Assembly: GCA_905171695.1 (NCBI GenBank)
Contig: LR991653.1
Span: 524,258 to 588,257, forward strand
DNA from: Candidatus Methanoperedentaceae archaeon GB37
GTDB taxonomy: Archaea; Halobacteriota; Methanosarcinia; Methanosarcinales; EX4572-44
Length of the DNA stretch: 64,000 bases
Direction of reading: 5' to 3'
The position numbers were made by a program, and so were the translations under genes. The notes under the pieces were generated by a model. The model searched no databases, had not been told where the DNA came from, and saw nothing but the letters and a program-made list of their open reading frames with translations. Numbering within the stretch: position 1 is the stretch's first letter; each line of letters begins with the position of its first letter. Shown here piece by piece: positions 17,411 through 26,079 of this stretch.

Positions 17411-18934
17411 ATGAAAATCATTCGGCTAAACAAATTAATAATATGTCTATATCCTAATCCTAAGCAAATATTTGACTTATTGTACATGCTCTTCTTTGTT
17501 GGATTGATAATTTATTTTCTTTTTTATATTTTCAATGCATATCAATGGATATTATACCCATATCAGATAGATTTCTCCGAAGGATTCAGATTAGACCGAG
17601 CACGAATGCTGAGTCAAGGATATGATTTATATCATGATATATCAACATATCCTTTTGTTACTGCGATCTATCCCCCGGTTTCACCTCTAATTTGCGCTGC
17701 TCTGGTCAAGATTTTTGGTGTGTCTTTTGCGACTGGTAGGCTTGTTGGTATGTTTTCAGCAATCTTGGTTGGGTGCTTTATATTTAAAATCGTACAAGAA
17801 AAAACGAAGAATAAACATATAGCCGTGGTTTCTTCACTTCTTTTTTTTGCATCACCATACATTTATGGATCCTCTTGTATATTTGGTAGTCCTAATATGC
17901 TTGGCACTTTATTTAGCTGGGCTGGTATTTACTGTATTTTAAAGTACGAGAACTCTAAAAAGATATACTTATCTGTGCCGTTCTTTTTGTTAGCAATATA
18001 TTCACTGCCAGTTTTCATTGCAGCCCCTGCTGCATCTTTTATTTATCTATTTATAAGAGATAAAAAGTTAGCTACTAAAATTATCGTATTATATGTACTA
18101 TCCGGACTTTTTCTATTCTCATTAGCAAATTACATCACAGATGGACAATTTTATCTTCATACTGTACGATACAACGCCCAGCCGATTGTTACATCTCTCG
18201 TTCTCAAGAGATATATTAGATCAATAGGGCTTCATCCAATCTTGTTTGCTTTTGCTGTTACGTATATATTCTCTGAGTGGATTAAATATGAGAAAAAAGT
18301 GTCACTAGTTAGTATATATTTCATAACAGCAGCCATTTTTGTAGTTTCTATGGGGCACGAAGGAGCCGGGACACCTTCATATATGTTTGAGCTATTATCA
18401 GTGAGTTGTATTTTATTTGGTATGATGCTTGATAAAATACGACCTGCAATTGTAAAAAATGACGAGAATACAGTAAGAATCTTAATTGCAGTCCTGCTTA
18501 TATTACAACTAATTATTTTTGCCCATGCGCCTTATATAGCTGATAGCGTATATAGTGATCCTTTAACACCTACACAAACCGATTTAATTAATGGGCAGAA
18601 AGTCTCTCTCTATATAAAAGAAGTAGAAGGACCTGTTTTATCAGAAAATAGTGGTTTTCTTGTAATAAATGGTAAAGAGGTATTACTCGAGCCTTTTGTC
18701 TTTAGACGATTGTATAACCAATGTTTGTGGGATCAAACAAAATTGGTTGACGATATACATAACCAAAAATTTTCATTAATAGTATTGAGATATGATGTAA
18801 ACTACGAAAAAGAAAGTAGTGGAAGACTTACCAAAGAAATAAACAACGAAATAAGAGATAATTATTATATTGTAGATAAAATTGGAGGAGGGATTTATAG
18901 AGGGATGATTCATATTTATAAACCAAGAAGATAA
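17411..18934 (+). CDS. Polytopic membrane glycosyltransferase, PMT/GT39-like
   Basis: 507 residues with about ten hydrophobic helices and a soluble C-terminal tail of ~130 residues. The first external loop carries QIDFSEGFRLDRARM, comparable with the acidic catalytic loop of lipid-phosphate-sugar-dependent GT-C enzymes, followed by AIYPPVSPLICAALV. Helices cluster between residues 100 and 390. GT-C enzymes use polyprenyl-phosphate sugars on the outer face, which fits the GT2-GtrA gene 16 bp upstream. The family match is at superfamily level only, and the acceptor (protein, lipid or glycan) is unknown. Confidence 0.75.
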   Translation: MKIIRLNKLIICLYPNPKQIFDLLYMLFFVGLIIYFLFYIFNAYQWILYPYQIDFSEGFRLDRARMLSQGYDLYHDISTYPFVTAIYPPVSPLICAALVKIFGVSFATGRLVGMFSAILVGCFIFKIVQEKTKNKHIAVVSSLLFFASPYIYGSSCIFGSPNMLGTLFSWAGIYCILKYENSKKIYLSVPFFLLAIYSLPVFIAAPAASFIYLFIRDKKLATKIIVLYVLSGLFLFSLANYITDGQFYLHTVRYNAQPIVTSLVLKRYIRSIGLHPILFAFAVTYIFSEWIKYEKKVSLVSIYFITAAIFVVSMGHEGAGTPSYMFELLSVSCILFGMMLDKIRPAIVKNDENTVRILIAVLLILQLIIFAHAPYIADSVYSDPLTPTQTDLINGQKVSLYIKEVEGPVLSENSGFLVINGKEVLLEPFVFRRLYNQCLWDQTKLVDDIHNQKFSLIVLRYDVNYEKESSGRLTKEINNEIRDNYYIVDKIGGGIYRGMIHIYKPRR

Positions 18935-18963
18935 TTAGAAACTCTCTTGGAAGTGAATTAGTT

Positions 18964-20097
18964 ATGTCCCATGTATGCATCACCAAGGTAAAGGACCCAG
19001 ATATATATAATGCAGTGAAATCTTGCTTCAGCGAAATTATTACAGATGAATTACTTAATGGCGTAAGAAAAATCCTCATAAAGCCAAACCTGTTAAACAG
19101 CTCACCAGCTCACACCGGTGTTACAACCGACCTCAGAATCATTGAGAGCTTAATAGGAATCTTAAGAGAAAAAAACATAAAAGAGATAATTATAGGAGAA
19201 GGTTCTTTTGAGGATACAGAAAAGGTGTTTAAGGCTTTAGAAGTTTATCGGCTTGAAAAATTTGGAGCAAAGGTCGTAAACTTTGAAGAGGATGAATGGA
19301 TAGTGGTGGAATCACCACTGAAGCTGGCTCTGAAGCATTTTCACCTGCCAAAGACGGTTATGGATTGTGATCTTATCATAAACATTGCCAAGATGAAGAC
19401 ACACAGTGACACAGGCGTTTCACTCGGGATAAAGAATCTTTTAGGATGTATTCTAAAGAGAGAAAGGATGGCAGGACATATAATGGGGATAGAAAAGACA
19501 ATTCTCGATGTATTTTCTTATCTTACAGAGAATAAGCGCATGGTATCAGTTATCGATGGCATCTACGCCCTTGAAGGCAGACTTGGTCCTGCAAATGGAA
19601 ATCCTGTTAAGATGGATCTGATCATTGCTGGCACTGATTCTGTCGCGGTTGATGCTGCATCGGTTCGGATCATGGGCTATAGCCCTGAGAGGATCAGGCA
19701 TATCTTGCTCGCGAGTGGGTTTGGATTTGGTGAGATAGAAAACTATGAAGTTTCTGGTGAATCGATAGAGAATGTAAAGAGGCGCTTTGATATGCCGCCA
19801 AGAATTCCATCATTCAGATCATATCTGCTCTCTTATCTGATGGAAGAGTTCTTCAAGAAGATCCCATATCCGAAGTTTGAAGAGCGCTGTACAAGATGTG
19901 AGAGCTGTGCTCTGAGCTGCCCGATAGGAAATATCACGCTAATTAATAGTAAAGTTAATATAGATGAGAAGGAATGTATCGGTTGTATGGTCTGTATCGA
20001 AGCATGCAGAAGGGGGGTACTTGATTACAGGGTGCAACACGAGTTGATATATGGGGTTGGGAGGTTTGTGTATAAACTGGTATTGAGAGGCGATTAG
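18964..20097 (+). CDS. DUF362 protein with two [4Fe-4S] ferredoxin motifs
   Basis: 377 residues. The N-terminal ~290 form a DUF362 domain (ILIKPNLLNSSPAHTGVTT, DLIINIAKMKTHSDTGVSLGIKNLLG, AGTDSVAVDAASVRIMGY). The C-terminus holds two ferredoxin motifs, CTRCESCALSCP and CIGCMVCIEAC, each able to bind a [4Fe-4S] cluster. DUF362 proteins are cytosolic and widespread in anaerobes; their reaction is not established. Its place within a glycan cluster suggests a redox step in sugar or lipid-carrier modification, as inference. Codon use is closer to the flanking core genes than to the very AT-rich gene before it. Confidence 0.9.
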   Translation: MSHVCITKVKDPDIYNAVKSCFSEIITDELLNGVRKILIKPNLLNSSPAHTGVTTDLRIIESLIGILREKNIKEIIIGEGSFEDTEKVFKALEVYRLEKFGAKVVNFEEDEWIVVESPLKLALKHFHLPKTVMDCDLIINIAKMKTHSDTGVSLGIKNLLGCILKRERMAGHIMGIEKTILDVFSYLTENKRMVSVIDGIYALEGRLGPANGNPVKMDLIIAGTDSVAVDAASVRIMGYSPERIRHILLASGFGFGEIENYEVSGESIENVKRRFDMPPRIPSFRSYLLSYLMEEFFKKIPYPKFEERCTRCESCALSCPIGNITLINSKVNIDEKECIGCMVCIEACRRGVLDYRVQHELIYGVGRFVYKLVLRGD

Positions 20098-20175
20098 ATT
20101 AAGCTTTAAGTCGTCTTAAAGCCAGAAAACCAGAAATATAGAAAATATGTATCTATATCCAATTGAGGCGAAAAA

Positions 20176-21330
20176 GTGGTGGTGAGCAGCGACAAGTTAA
20201 AAGTATTGATAACCCCTCCAACATTGGACTTGAACGACACCCATAATTATCATGGTGGGGCAATCGGTAATATCTCCTACAATTTGCTTTGTTCATTGGC
20301 TGATTTTAATGCAGAGATTTACGCCATAATTAAAAGCAGAAATTTAGCATTCTCTCCTCCGTCAAATCTAAAGCTATACCCCACAGGTGGCAAGATGTTT
20401 GAAAGGGCTATTGGAGGCTCGAAGCAAACCAATAAAATTCTCAAAAAAGAAAAAATAGATGTAATCACGCAATTATATTTCTTCTACGGCGTGAGTTTCA
20501 ATCCCATGTTAAGAAAGGTAAAAGATTATCCTTTTGTTATTGGTATGTGTGAACTACCCCATCCACTTCTTGAAGATGAAATAGGTAGTGGAATGAAAAA
20601 GTATGCAGCAAACCTCGGCAAAAAATTTTTGTTCCCCCTTTTCAAGAAGACACTTGACTATTGTGATACGCTGATAGCAGTGAATGAAGGGGCAAAGGAT
20701 CTGTATAGTAATTTAATGCCAAGGAGCAAGATAAGAGTTATACCTTACGGTGTTGACCTTGAACGCTTTAAATATTCGTCCTTACCCTCTAACCACAACA
20801 TATTAGCCGTTAGCAGGTTAATTAAGAGAAGAGGTCTTGATTATTTGGTGGAGGCAATGCCAATAATTTTAAAGGAATATCCAGATGCCAACCTGCATTT
20901 TGTCGGAGATGGACCGAGAAAGGGGATACTGCAAGCGAAAGCGAAAGAGCTTGGAGTTAGTTCTAAAGTCATTTTCCACGGGAACGTTTCAGCAAATGAA
21001 CTCGTAAATCTTTACAGGAATTGTTACGTGTTTTGTCATTTATCCTCCGCAGATGGCTGGAATCAGCCGGCACTGGAAGCTATGGCGAGTGGAAGACCAG
21101 TGATATGCACAGATGCACCGCATAACAGCATGGTCATTGATAAGAAAACAGGTTTTTTAATACCTTATGGAGATATTGATGTGTTAGCGGAAAAAATAAG
21201 GAAGGTGCTTGGCGATCGTGAGTTGGCAGGGAAGATGGGGCTTGAAGGAAGGAAAGAAGCAGAAGAAAAATATAACTGGGATGAAGTGGGGAGAAGGTAT
21301 TATGAGGTTTATAAGGAGGTGGCGAGGTAA
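20176..21330 (+). CDS. GT4-type glycosyltransferase
   Basis: 384 residues. N-terminal LITPPTLDLNDTHNYHGG and GAIGNISYNLL form the acceptor side. The C-terminal domain has ILAVSRLIKRRGLDYLVEAM, LHFVGDGPRKG, VIFHGNVSANELVNLYRNCYVFCHLS and GWNQPALEAMASGRPVICT in place of the usual EX7E start. A GT-B enzyme of the surface-glycan set, probably facing the cytosol. It stands 79 bp after the DUF362 gene and is followed by more than 1 kb of decayed sequence. Donor and acceptor are unknown. The start used is GTG 20176; codons 2-5 give no better alternative. Confidence 0.88.
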   Translation: MVVSSDKLKVLITPPTLDLNDTHNYHGGAIGNISYNLLCSLADFNAEIYAIIKSRNLAFSPPSNLKLYPTGGKMFERAIGGSKQTNKILKKEKIDVITQLYFFYGVSFNPMLRKVKDYPFVIGMCELPHPLLEDEIGSGMKKYAANLGKKFLFPLFKKTLDYCDTLIAVNEGAKDLYSNLMPRSKIRVIPYGVDLERFKYSSLPSNHNILAVSRLIKRRGLDYLVEAMPIILKEYPDANLHFVGDGPRKGILQAKAKELGVSSKVIFHGNVSANELVNLYRNCYVFCHLSSADGWNQPALEAMASGRPVICTDAPHNSMVIDKKTGFLIPYGDIDVLAEKIRKVLGDRELAGKMGLEGRKEAEEKYNWDEVGRRYYEVYKEVAR

Positions 21331-21499
21331 AATTCCCGGGAAGCAATATTGATATTCTTATTGCTCTTAAAGGAATGGAAGACCTCTCTTTTGGAAAAGA
21401 GATAGATTTGATGAGAGAGGCATAAAAAAGCTATCAAAGACGAACGAATATAAAAAAAATTCGAAGAAGTTTTTGGTTGGTCTCCAGGTATTCAAGAGT

Positions 21500-21990
21500 A
21501 AGTCTTAACACCAGAAGAGCTCAGGAGGCATCCATAATTACTGCTCGATCTGACAACTGATGCCGTGATTCTTCACGACACAGGCATTCTAAGCGAAGAG
21601 CTTGAGAAGTTAAAGAGATGGTACATTAAAAACACAAGAGATTGTTTATTTGAAAAAGTAAGTCATCCTCTATCGGTGAGAGGGGCGCAAGAGTGTGCAG
21701 AACTAAGTTTAAAAGCTGTTCTAAGAAGTAGTGGGATATAATACCCAAGAGAACATGTTGTGAGCAAGGCTCTTGACAATGAGGTGACAAAACTTCCTAA
21801 TTGGTTCTTTGCAAAAATCCAAAAATTCATGGAGATGTCAAAGAATTTAAGCGTGAAAAGAGGCGCCCTGTAATGTATGGTTATGAGGTGAGAACTCAAA
21901 CCAGCTTCTGATTATCTTCGATAAAGAAGATGCCGAAGATGCTGTTCAGCTGCAAGCGAGGTATTTGATTCATGCGAGAAAATTATTAAG
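21500..21990 (+). pseudogene. Decayed MNT nucleotidyltransferase / HEPN pair
   Basis: Broken fragments read in order as a minimal nucleotidyltransferase tail, TPEELRRHP then LLDLTTDAVILHDTGILSEELEKLK (split by stops, about 21510-21620), and then a HEPN protein: AQECAELSLKAVLRSSGI, YPREHVVSKALDN, LPNWFFAKIQKFMEMSKNL, and ASDYLFDKEDAEDAV. This MNT-HEPN order is the common archaeal toxin-antitoxin module, where the nucleotidyltransferase AMPylates and silences the HEPN RNase. Several stops and frameshifts show it is dead. Confidence 0.6.
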
Positions 21991-22438
21991 ATACAGTTTA
22001 AATAATAGGAAGGAGGATGGTTAATGATAAAAGAAGAAAGGGGGAAGGGAAAAAGGTGAAAAATCGGGAGGGAATAAAAGTTAAATATGGGAGAAAACAA
22101 TTATTTTGTAGAAGATATAATGAAATCAAAAAGGAATGAAGAAAATGACTGAAGAAATGCAAGAGAGAGCATTGAACGAATTTATTAAGAGAGATTGAAG
22201 GAAAAGCGTGTAGATAATTTTTTGAGATAAAATAAGGGTGATGAAGAAGGAAGAGATTCCTGGGTTTATATTTGTAGGGAGGCATGAGGAATAGAGAAGT
22301 TCAGAGATTTTAAAGGTAAAGCTATCACTCCAGAAGAATATTTGAAATATAGAAGAGAAGGCACAACAAGCTTTAAGAACCGCAGAAGAGATTTTGAATT
22401 CAGTAAGAACCTATTTAATGATAAAAGAGGTGTGAACT
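21991..22438. other. AT-rich non-coding stretch with gene relics
   Basis: No open frame with a supported start. Short translated pieces such as MTEEMQERALNEFIKRD near 22145 and QQALRTAEEILNSVRTYLMIKE near 22360 look like relics of small toxin-antitoxin-type genes, but each has stops on both sides. No repeat or RNA gene recognised. The 3' edge supplies the ribosome site for the HprK-like gene. Confidence 0.35.
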
Positions 22439-23458
22439 ATGAGAGAGAAGAGTTACTATAATAATATCCATGACATAGTAAAGATAAACTCAAACTTCCT
22501 ATTTCCGGGTTTCAAGCCTGGAGAAGTTTCTGACCCTGACATAACGATAGAAATAAAGAAGGATATCGATTTTTCCAAAGAAGGACTTAGCAGACTAGAT
22601 TTTTGGTTCTATGGGAAAGAAGGGGGAAATTTTGTCCATTTTGAAGATAACTTTTTTGGTATGAAAAACAAAGTCCTGTTGAAAAATCTTGAGGGGCAAA
22701 CGGAAGTCTTCTGTAATAAATCGGTTTTAAGGCTGGATCGGTTTTACCCACCTCGATCACGAAAGAGTTTTAAGGATCTTATAGATACGATAATCCGGAT
22801 AAAGCAAATTAAGAAGGGCTATTTGAACATACATGCCTCCTGTTTATCCAGAGATGGTTCAGCAATACTATTTGCAGCATTTCCAAATGTAGGCAAGACA
22901 TTATCAACTTTGCAACTATTAAAAAAAGGTTTCAAATATCTGAGTGATGACACGGTTCTTGTTGATCGAAACGGAAAAGCATATCTCACTTCTTTCCCAT
23001 CCGCTATTGGGTATGAGGATTTCCTGAAGTTCATTAACCCCACAGACATTAGAACCAGGAAATATTATAAAACACTTGTAAAAGATTGGCTTATAAAGCA
23101 TAGCAATATATTGAACCGGGTTATGCAGCCACCTTTGATATGTTTGGGCGACTTATTTGAAACGGTTGACGAATCCAAGGTGGATGTAGTATGCACGCTT
23201 GAAATTGGAGAGCGGAAAATAAGAGAGGTTGACAAAGAGTATATGGCTGAAAAGATTACCACGATAAATGATTATTCACTTTCGAGGATTAATAATCCGT
23301 TTATATTTGTTTATTCGTATTTTAATGACTCAAGTGTCGGTGAAATTGAAAGAATGCAGAAAGAAAATCTTCTGGGATTTTTGGAAGGGTGTAGATGTTA
23401 TAGTTTGGCGTGTAACGATTGGAATTGGATGGAACTCATTAGCGAGGTAATAGAATGA
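22439..23458 (+). CDS. HprK-like P-loop protein, copy 1 of 3
   Basis: 339 residues. The central P-loop reads AAFPNVGKT (Lys153), preceded by GYLNIHASCLSRDGSAIL and followed by GFKYLSDDTVLVD, an arrangement seen in HPr kinase/phosphorylase and PEPCK-like folds. The first position of the P-loop consensus is alanine rather than glycine. The N-terminal ~110 residues are poorly characterised and start with YYNNIHDIVKINSN, a motif shared by all three tandem copies. The C-terminus ends in GCRCYSLACNDWNW, also shared. No membrane segment. The role is unknown; phosphorylation of a sugar, amino acid or small protein is the inference. Its stop overlaps the next start (ATGA). Confidence 0.8.
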   Translation: MREKSYYNNIHDIVKINSNFLFPGFKPGEVSDPDITIEIKKDIDFSKEGLSRLDFWFYGKEGGNFVHFEDNFFGMKNKVLLKNLEGQTEVFCNKSVLRLDRFYPPRSRKSFKDLIDTIIRIKQIKKGYLNIHASCLSRDGSAILFAAFPNVGKTLSTLQLLKKGFKYLSDDTVLVDRNGKAYLTSFPSAIGYEDFLKFINPTDIRTRKYYKTLVKDWLIKHSNILNRVMQPPLICLGDLFETVDESKVDVVCTLEIGERKIREVDKEYMAEKITTINDYSLSRINNPFIFVYSYFNDSSVGEIERMQKENLLGFLEGCRCYSLACNDWNWMELISEVIE

Positions 23459-24492
23459 ACTATTACTACAATATCCACGGAATAGTGAAAATAGATTCAA
23501 ATATTCCTTTAGGAATAGAGCCAATATCTCCACTGCAAGAATGTGGAAAAGGTGATGTAGGCGAACCGAATTTGGTTATAAGGGTTGAGAAAGACGTAAG
23601 CATGCCAACCGGGGGTTTGAGTAACGTTGACCGTTTTTATAGTAAAAGAAGAGGTAATTTCCTATATTTTAAGGACATCTATTATAAAAGAAAATATAAT
23701 ATACTACTGAAAAATATAGATGGTAAAACAGAAATTCATGCTACTAAACCAACCACCAGGATGGTTCATAAAGTATTAAAAGGTAATCTATATAATTTAA
23801 TAAGCACGATAATACAGATAAAACTCATAAAAGCGGGATACTTGTATATTCATGGTGCATGTTTATCTAAAAATGATTCAGCAATTCTCTTAGCGGCATT
23901 CTGCGGTGTTGGTAAGACAATGACTTCATTTTACTTACTAAAAGAAGGTTTTGAATATATAAGTGATGATATGACTCTTGCAGATGATAAAGGGTTTGCA
24001 TACTTTAGTTATTCTCCCTCTACTGTGAGTCATGAAGATTTCATAAGGTTTGTAAGCCCGCAGGATATTGGAAAATGGAAATACTATAAAATATTGCTAA
24101 GAAGTTGGATTGTAGAGAAAAATCCGGCGTTAATGTGGTTTTTCCCATTACCAAAATTCGATTTATTGAAGCTCGACAATAGCAAATCAATTGAGAAATC
24201 TAAGGTAAAAGTAGCTTGCACACTGGAAATAGGGGATAAGCAAATAAAAGAAGTTAGTAAAGAGTATCTGGCTAAAAAAATCCTGGAAATAAATGAGTAT
24301 TCCTTGGAAAGAATTGATAAAAACCGATTATTATGGATTTATGCTTATTTTAACGATTTTGATATCGCAGAGATCGAGGAAATGGAGAGAAGGAATCTTT
24401 TGAATTTTTTGGATGGCTGCAGGTGTTACAGCTTAGCGTGCAATGATCAAAATTGGATTCCTCTTATCAAAGAAATTTATATGGAGAAATAA
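23455..24492 (+). CDS. HprK-like P-loop protein, copy 2 of 3
   Basis: 345 residues, clearly paralogous to the gene before it: YYYNIHGIVKIDSN at the start, GYLYIHGACLSKNDSAIL before the P-loop, AAFCGVGKT as Walker A, GFEYISDDMTLAD after it, and GCRCYSLACNDQNW near the end. Divergence between copies is substantial in the N-terminal third and between the P-loop and C-terminus, so the duplication is not recent. Start codon overlaps the stop of copy 1, and copy 3 begins 4 bp after its stop, so translation is coupled. A soluble protein of unknown substrate. Confidence 0.8.
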   Translation: MNYYYNIHGIVKIDSNIPLGIEPISPLQECGKGDVGEPNLVIRVEKDVSMPTGGLSNVDRFYSKRRGNFLYFKDIYYKRKYNILLKNIDGKTEIHATKPTTRMVHKVLKGNLYNLISTIIQIKLIKAGYLYIHGACLSKNDSAILLAAFCGVGKTMTSFYLLKEGFEYISDDMTLADDKGFAYFSYSPSTVSHEDFIRFVSPQDIGKWKYYKILLRSWIVEKNPALMWFFPLPKFDLLKLDNSKSIEKSKVKVACTLEIGDKQIKEVSKEYLAKKILEINEYSLERIDKNRLLWIYAYFNDFDIAEIEEMERRNLLNFLDGCRCYSLACNDQNWIPLIKEIYMEK

Positions 24493-24496
24493 ATAA

Positions 24497-25504
24497 ATGA
24501 CATATAATTATTATTCAGTACACGATATTATAAAGATAAAAACAAATATGGAAGTCCCAATACCCGATTATTTTAGGAATGAGAAAGAACTCGAGCCAGA
24601 TATAGAATTTGTTCAGGAAGATTTAGATGTGGATACTCCAGTGGGAAACAAAGCAAAAACAAGGAATTTCTTTTATTGGAAGGAGGGACAAACATTACTC
24701 ATTGACTATCAGGCACCCTTTTTAAACGCAAAACTCGTTATTGGCGATTTAGAAGGAAAAACCAAAATACGATTCACGAAAGCATTTGGAAAGTACGGGA
24801 GAATGAGTATCCCAATCAGACCCATCATTGAAATGAAATTAATACAAAAAGGTTTTGCACTTATCCATAGCGGATGCTTATACCATAATGGGCAATGCTT
24901 TCTATTCACTGCTACACGAGATACTGGGAAAACATCCACCGTTCTATCTTTACTCGATGGAAAGGATTTCAAGTTCATGTCAGATGACCTGACTATAATA
25001 TCCAAAAGCGGAAGTGCATACTCTTACCCGGAAAAAGTTGATATCTCTCCACATACATTAACAGGCAGTGTTGTCCCGCCGTACGGTAACAAGATAAAAA
25101 GCAGATTGGCAAAATCGCATTTCGTAACTCTTATCTCAGGGCGGCTTTTTAACTTGGAACTAACCGAGCTAAGAGAGATTCCACATAATTTAGTAGAAGA
25201 TAAAGGATCAATTAAAAAAGTTTTTATCCTGATGGGAGGTAGCAATAAAGCAGAGGTTAAGCAAATAGATAATGCAGAGGCCGCTAAAAAAATAATTTCA
25301 TCCACAATAGAATTGATAAACCCTTCAAAAGAGTACTTGTTGAACTTATATTCTTATGTTTGTGATTTTGACATAGTTGATTTGATCGTTAAAGAAAAAA
25401 AGATAACAGAAATGGCTATAAGTGATGCAGAATGTTTTGAAGTAAGTTCAAATAGAGTGGAAAAGTATTCTGAGATGATTAAAGAAGTGATAAGGAGTGA
25501 GTAA
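24497..25504 (+). CDS. HprK-like P-loop protein, copy 3 of 3
   Basis: 335 residues, the most divergent of the trio. It keeps YYSVHDIIKIKTN at the start, ALIHSGCLYHNGQCFLF before the P-loop, TATRDTGKT as Walker A and FKFMSDDLTIIS after it, but the C-terminal GCRCYSLACND motif is replaced by DAECFEVSSN. The retained Lys/Thr of the P-loop and the Asp pair suggest it still binds nucleotide. It is followed by a broken FkbM methyltransferase, 4 bp downstream, in the same direction. Function unknown; see neighbours for context. Confidence 0.78.
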   Translation: MTYNYYSVHDIIKIKTNMEVPIPDYFRNEKELEPDIEFVQEDLDVDTPVGNKAKTRNFFYWKEGQTLLIDYQAPFLNAKLVIGDLEGKTKIRFTKAFGKYGRMSIPIRPIIEMKLIQKGFALIHSGCLYHNGQCFLFTATRDTGKTSTVLSLLDGKDFKFMSDDLTIISKSGSAYSYPEKVDISPHTLTGSVVPPYGNKIKSRLAKSHFVTLISGRLFNLELTELREIPHNLVEDKGSIKKVFILMGGSNKAEVKQIDNAEAAKKIISSTIELINPSKEYLLNLYSYVCDFDIVDLIVKEKKITEMAISDAECFEVSSNRVEKYSEMIKEVIRSE

Positions 25505-25508
25505 AATA

Positions 25509-26071
25509 ATGATAAGATCTAAACTTAAAGAAGCATGCCAAAATGCTTTAAAACAGAGCTTTTATTTATTTAAAGGATCAGGAATAGGCAAAGCTCCAGG
25601 ACTGTTCGAACTATACTTATCCATGTATTCTATCTTTTCTGGTGATGTAGTTGAAGTAGAGGGGCAAAAGTTCTGTGTGACTAAATACTCTAAGCCTCGC
25701 ACCATATGGTACCATCTTGTTTGCGTTATGACTCCTGGCTTGAGGGGTCTACAGAAACTGTCAGTGTAGAAAGTGTAAGTCCTGACTCTATTGTAGAGGA
25801 TGCTGATGTTGTTAAAATAGATGTGGAGGGAGGAGAGTTGGAAGTACTTAGAGGAATGAAGAATCTTCTGGCTAAAGGAAAGGTGAAGATAATATGCGAG
25901 GTGCATACCACTTTGCTTTCTTCTTTGGGTTACAGTACTCAAGAGATTACAAAACTCCTTAATCAATACGGCTACAATATTTATTTGATAAATGAAGAAG
26001 GACTAATTCCTATAACTTCCCTGACAAACGAGTATGGGCACTATCTATTTACAAAGGAAAGGATAAAGTGA
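25509..26071 (+). pseudogene. FkbM-type methyltransferase, internally deleted and frameshifted
   Basis: ATG 25509 has AAGGAGTGA upstream and opens MIRSKLKEACQNALKQS. The frame shifts near 25710-25720 into one reading RYDSWLEGSTETVSVES, VVKIDVEGGELEVLRGM and GHYLFTKE, the C-terminal half of FkbM methyltransferases. The usual SAM-binding segment between these parts is missing (about 80 residues shorter than the family). Both a frameshift and an internal deletion are therefore present. Intact homologues methylate sugar hydroxyls in polysaccharide clusters. Its last codons overlap the next glycosyltransferase start region. Confidence 0.65.
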
Positions 26072-26079
26072 GAGACAGC

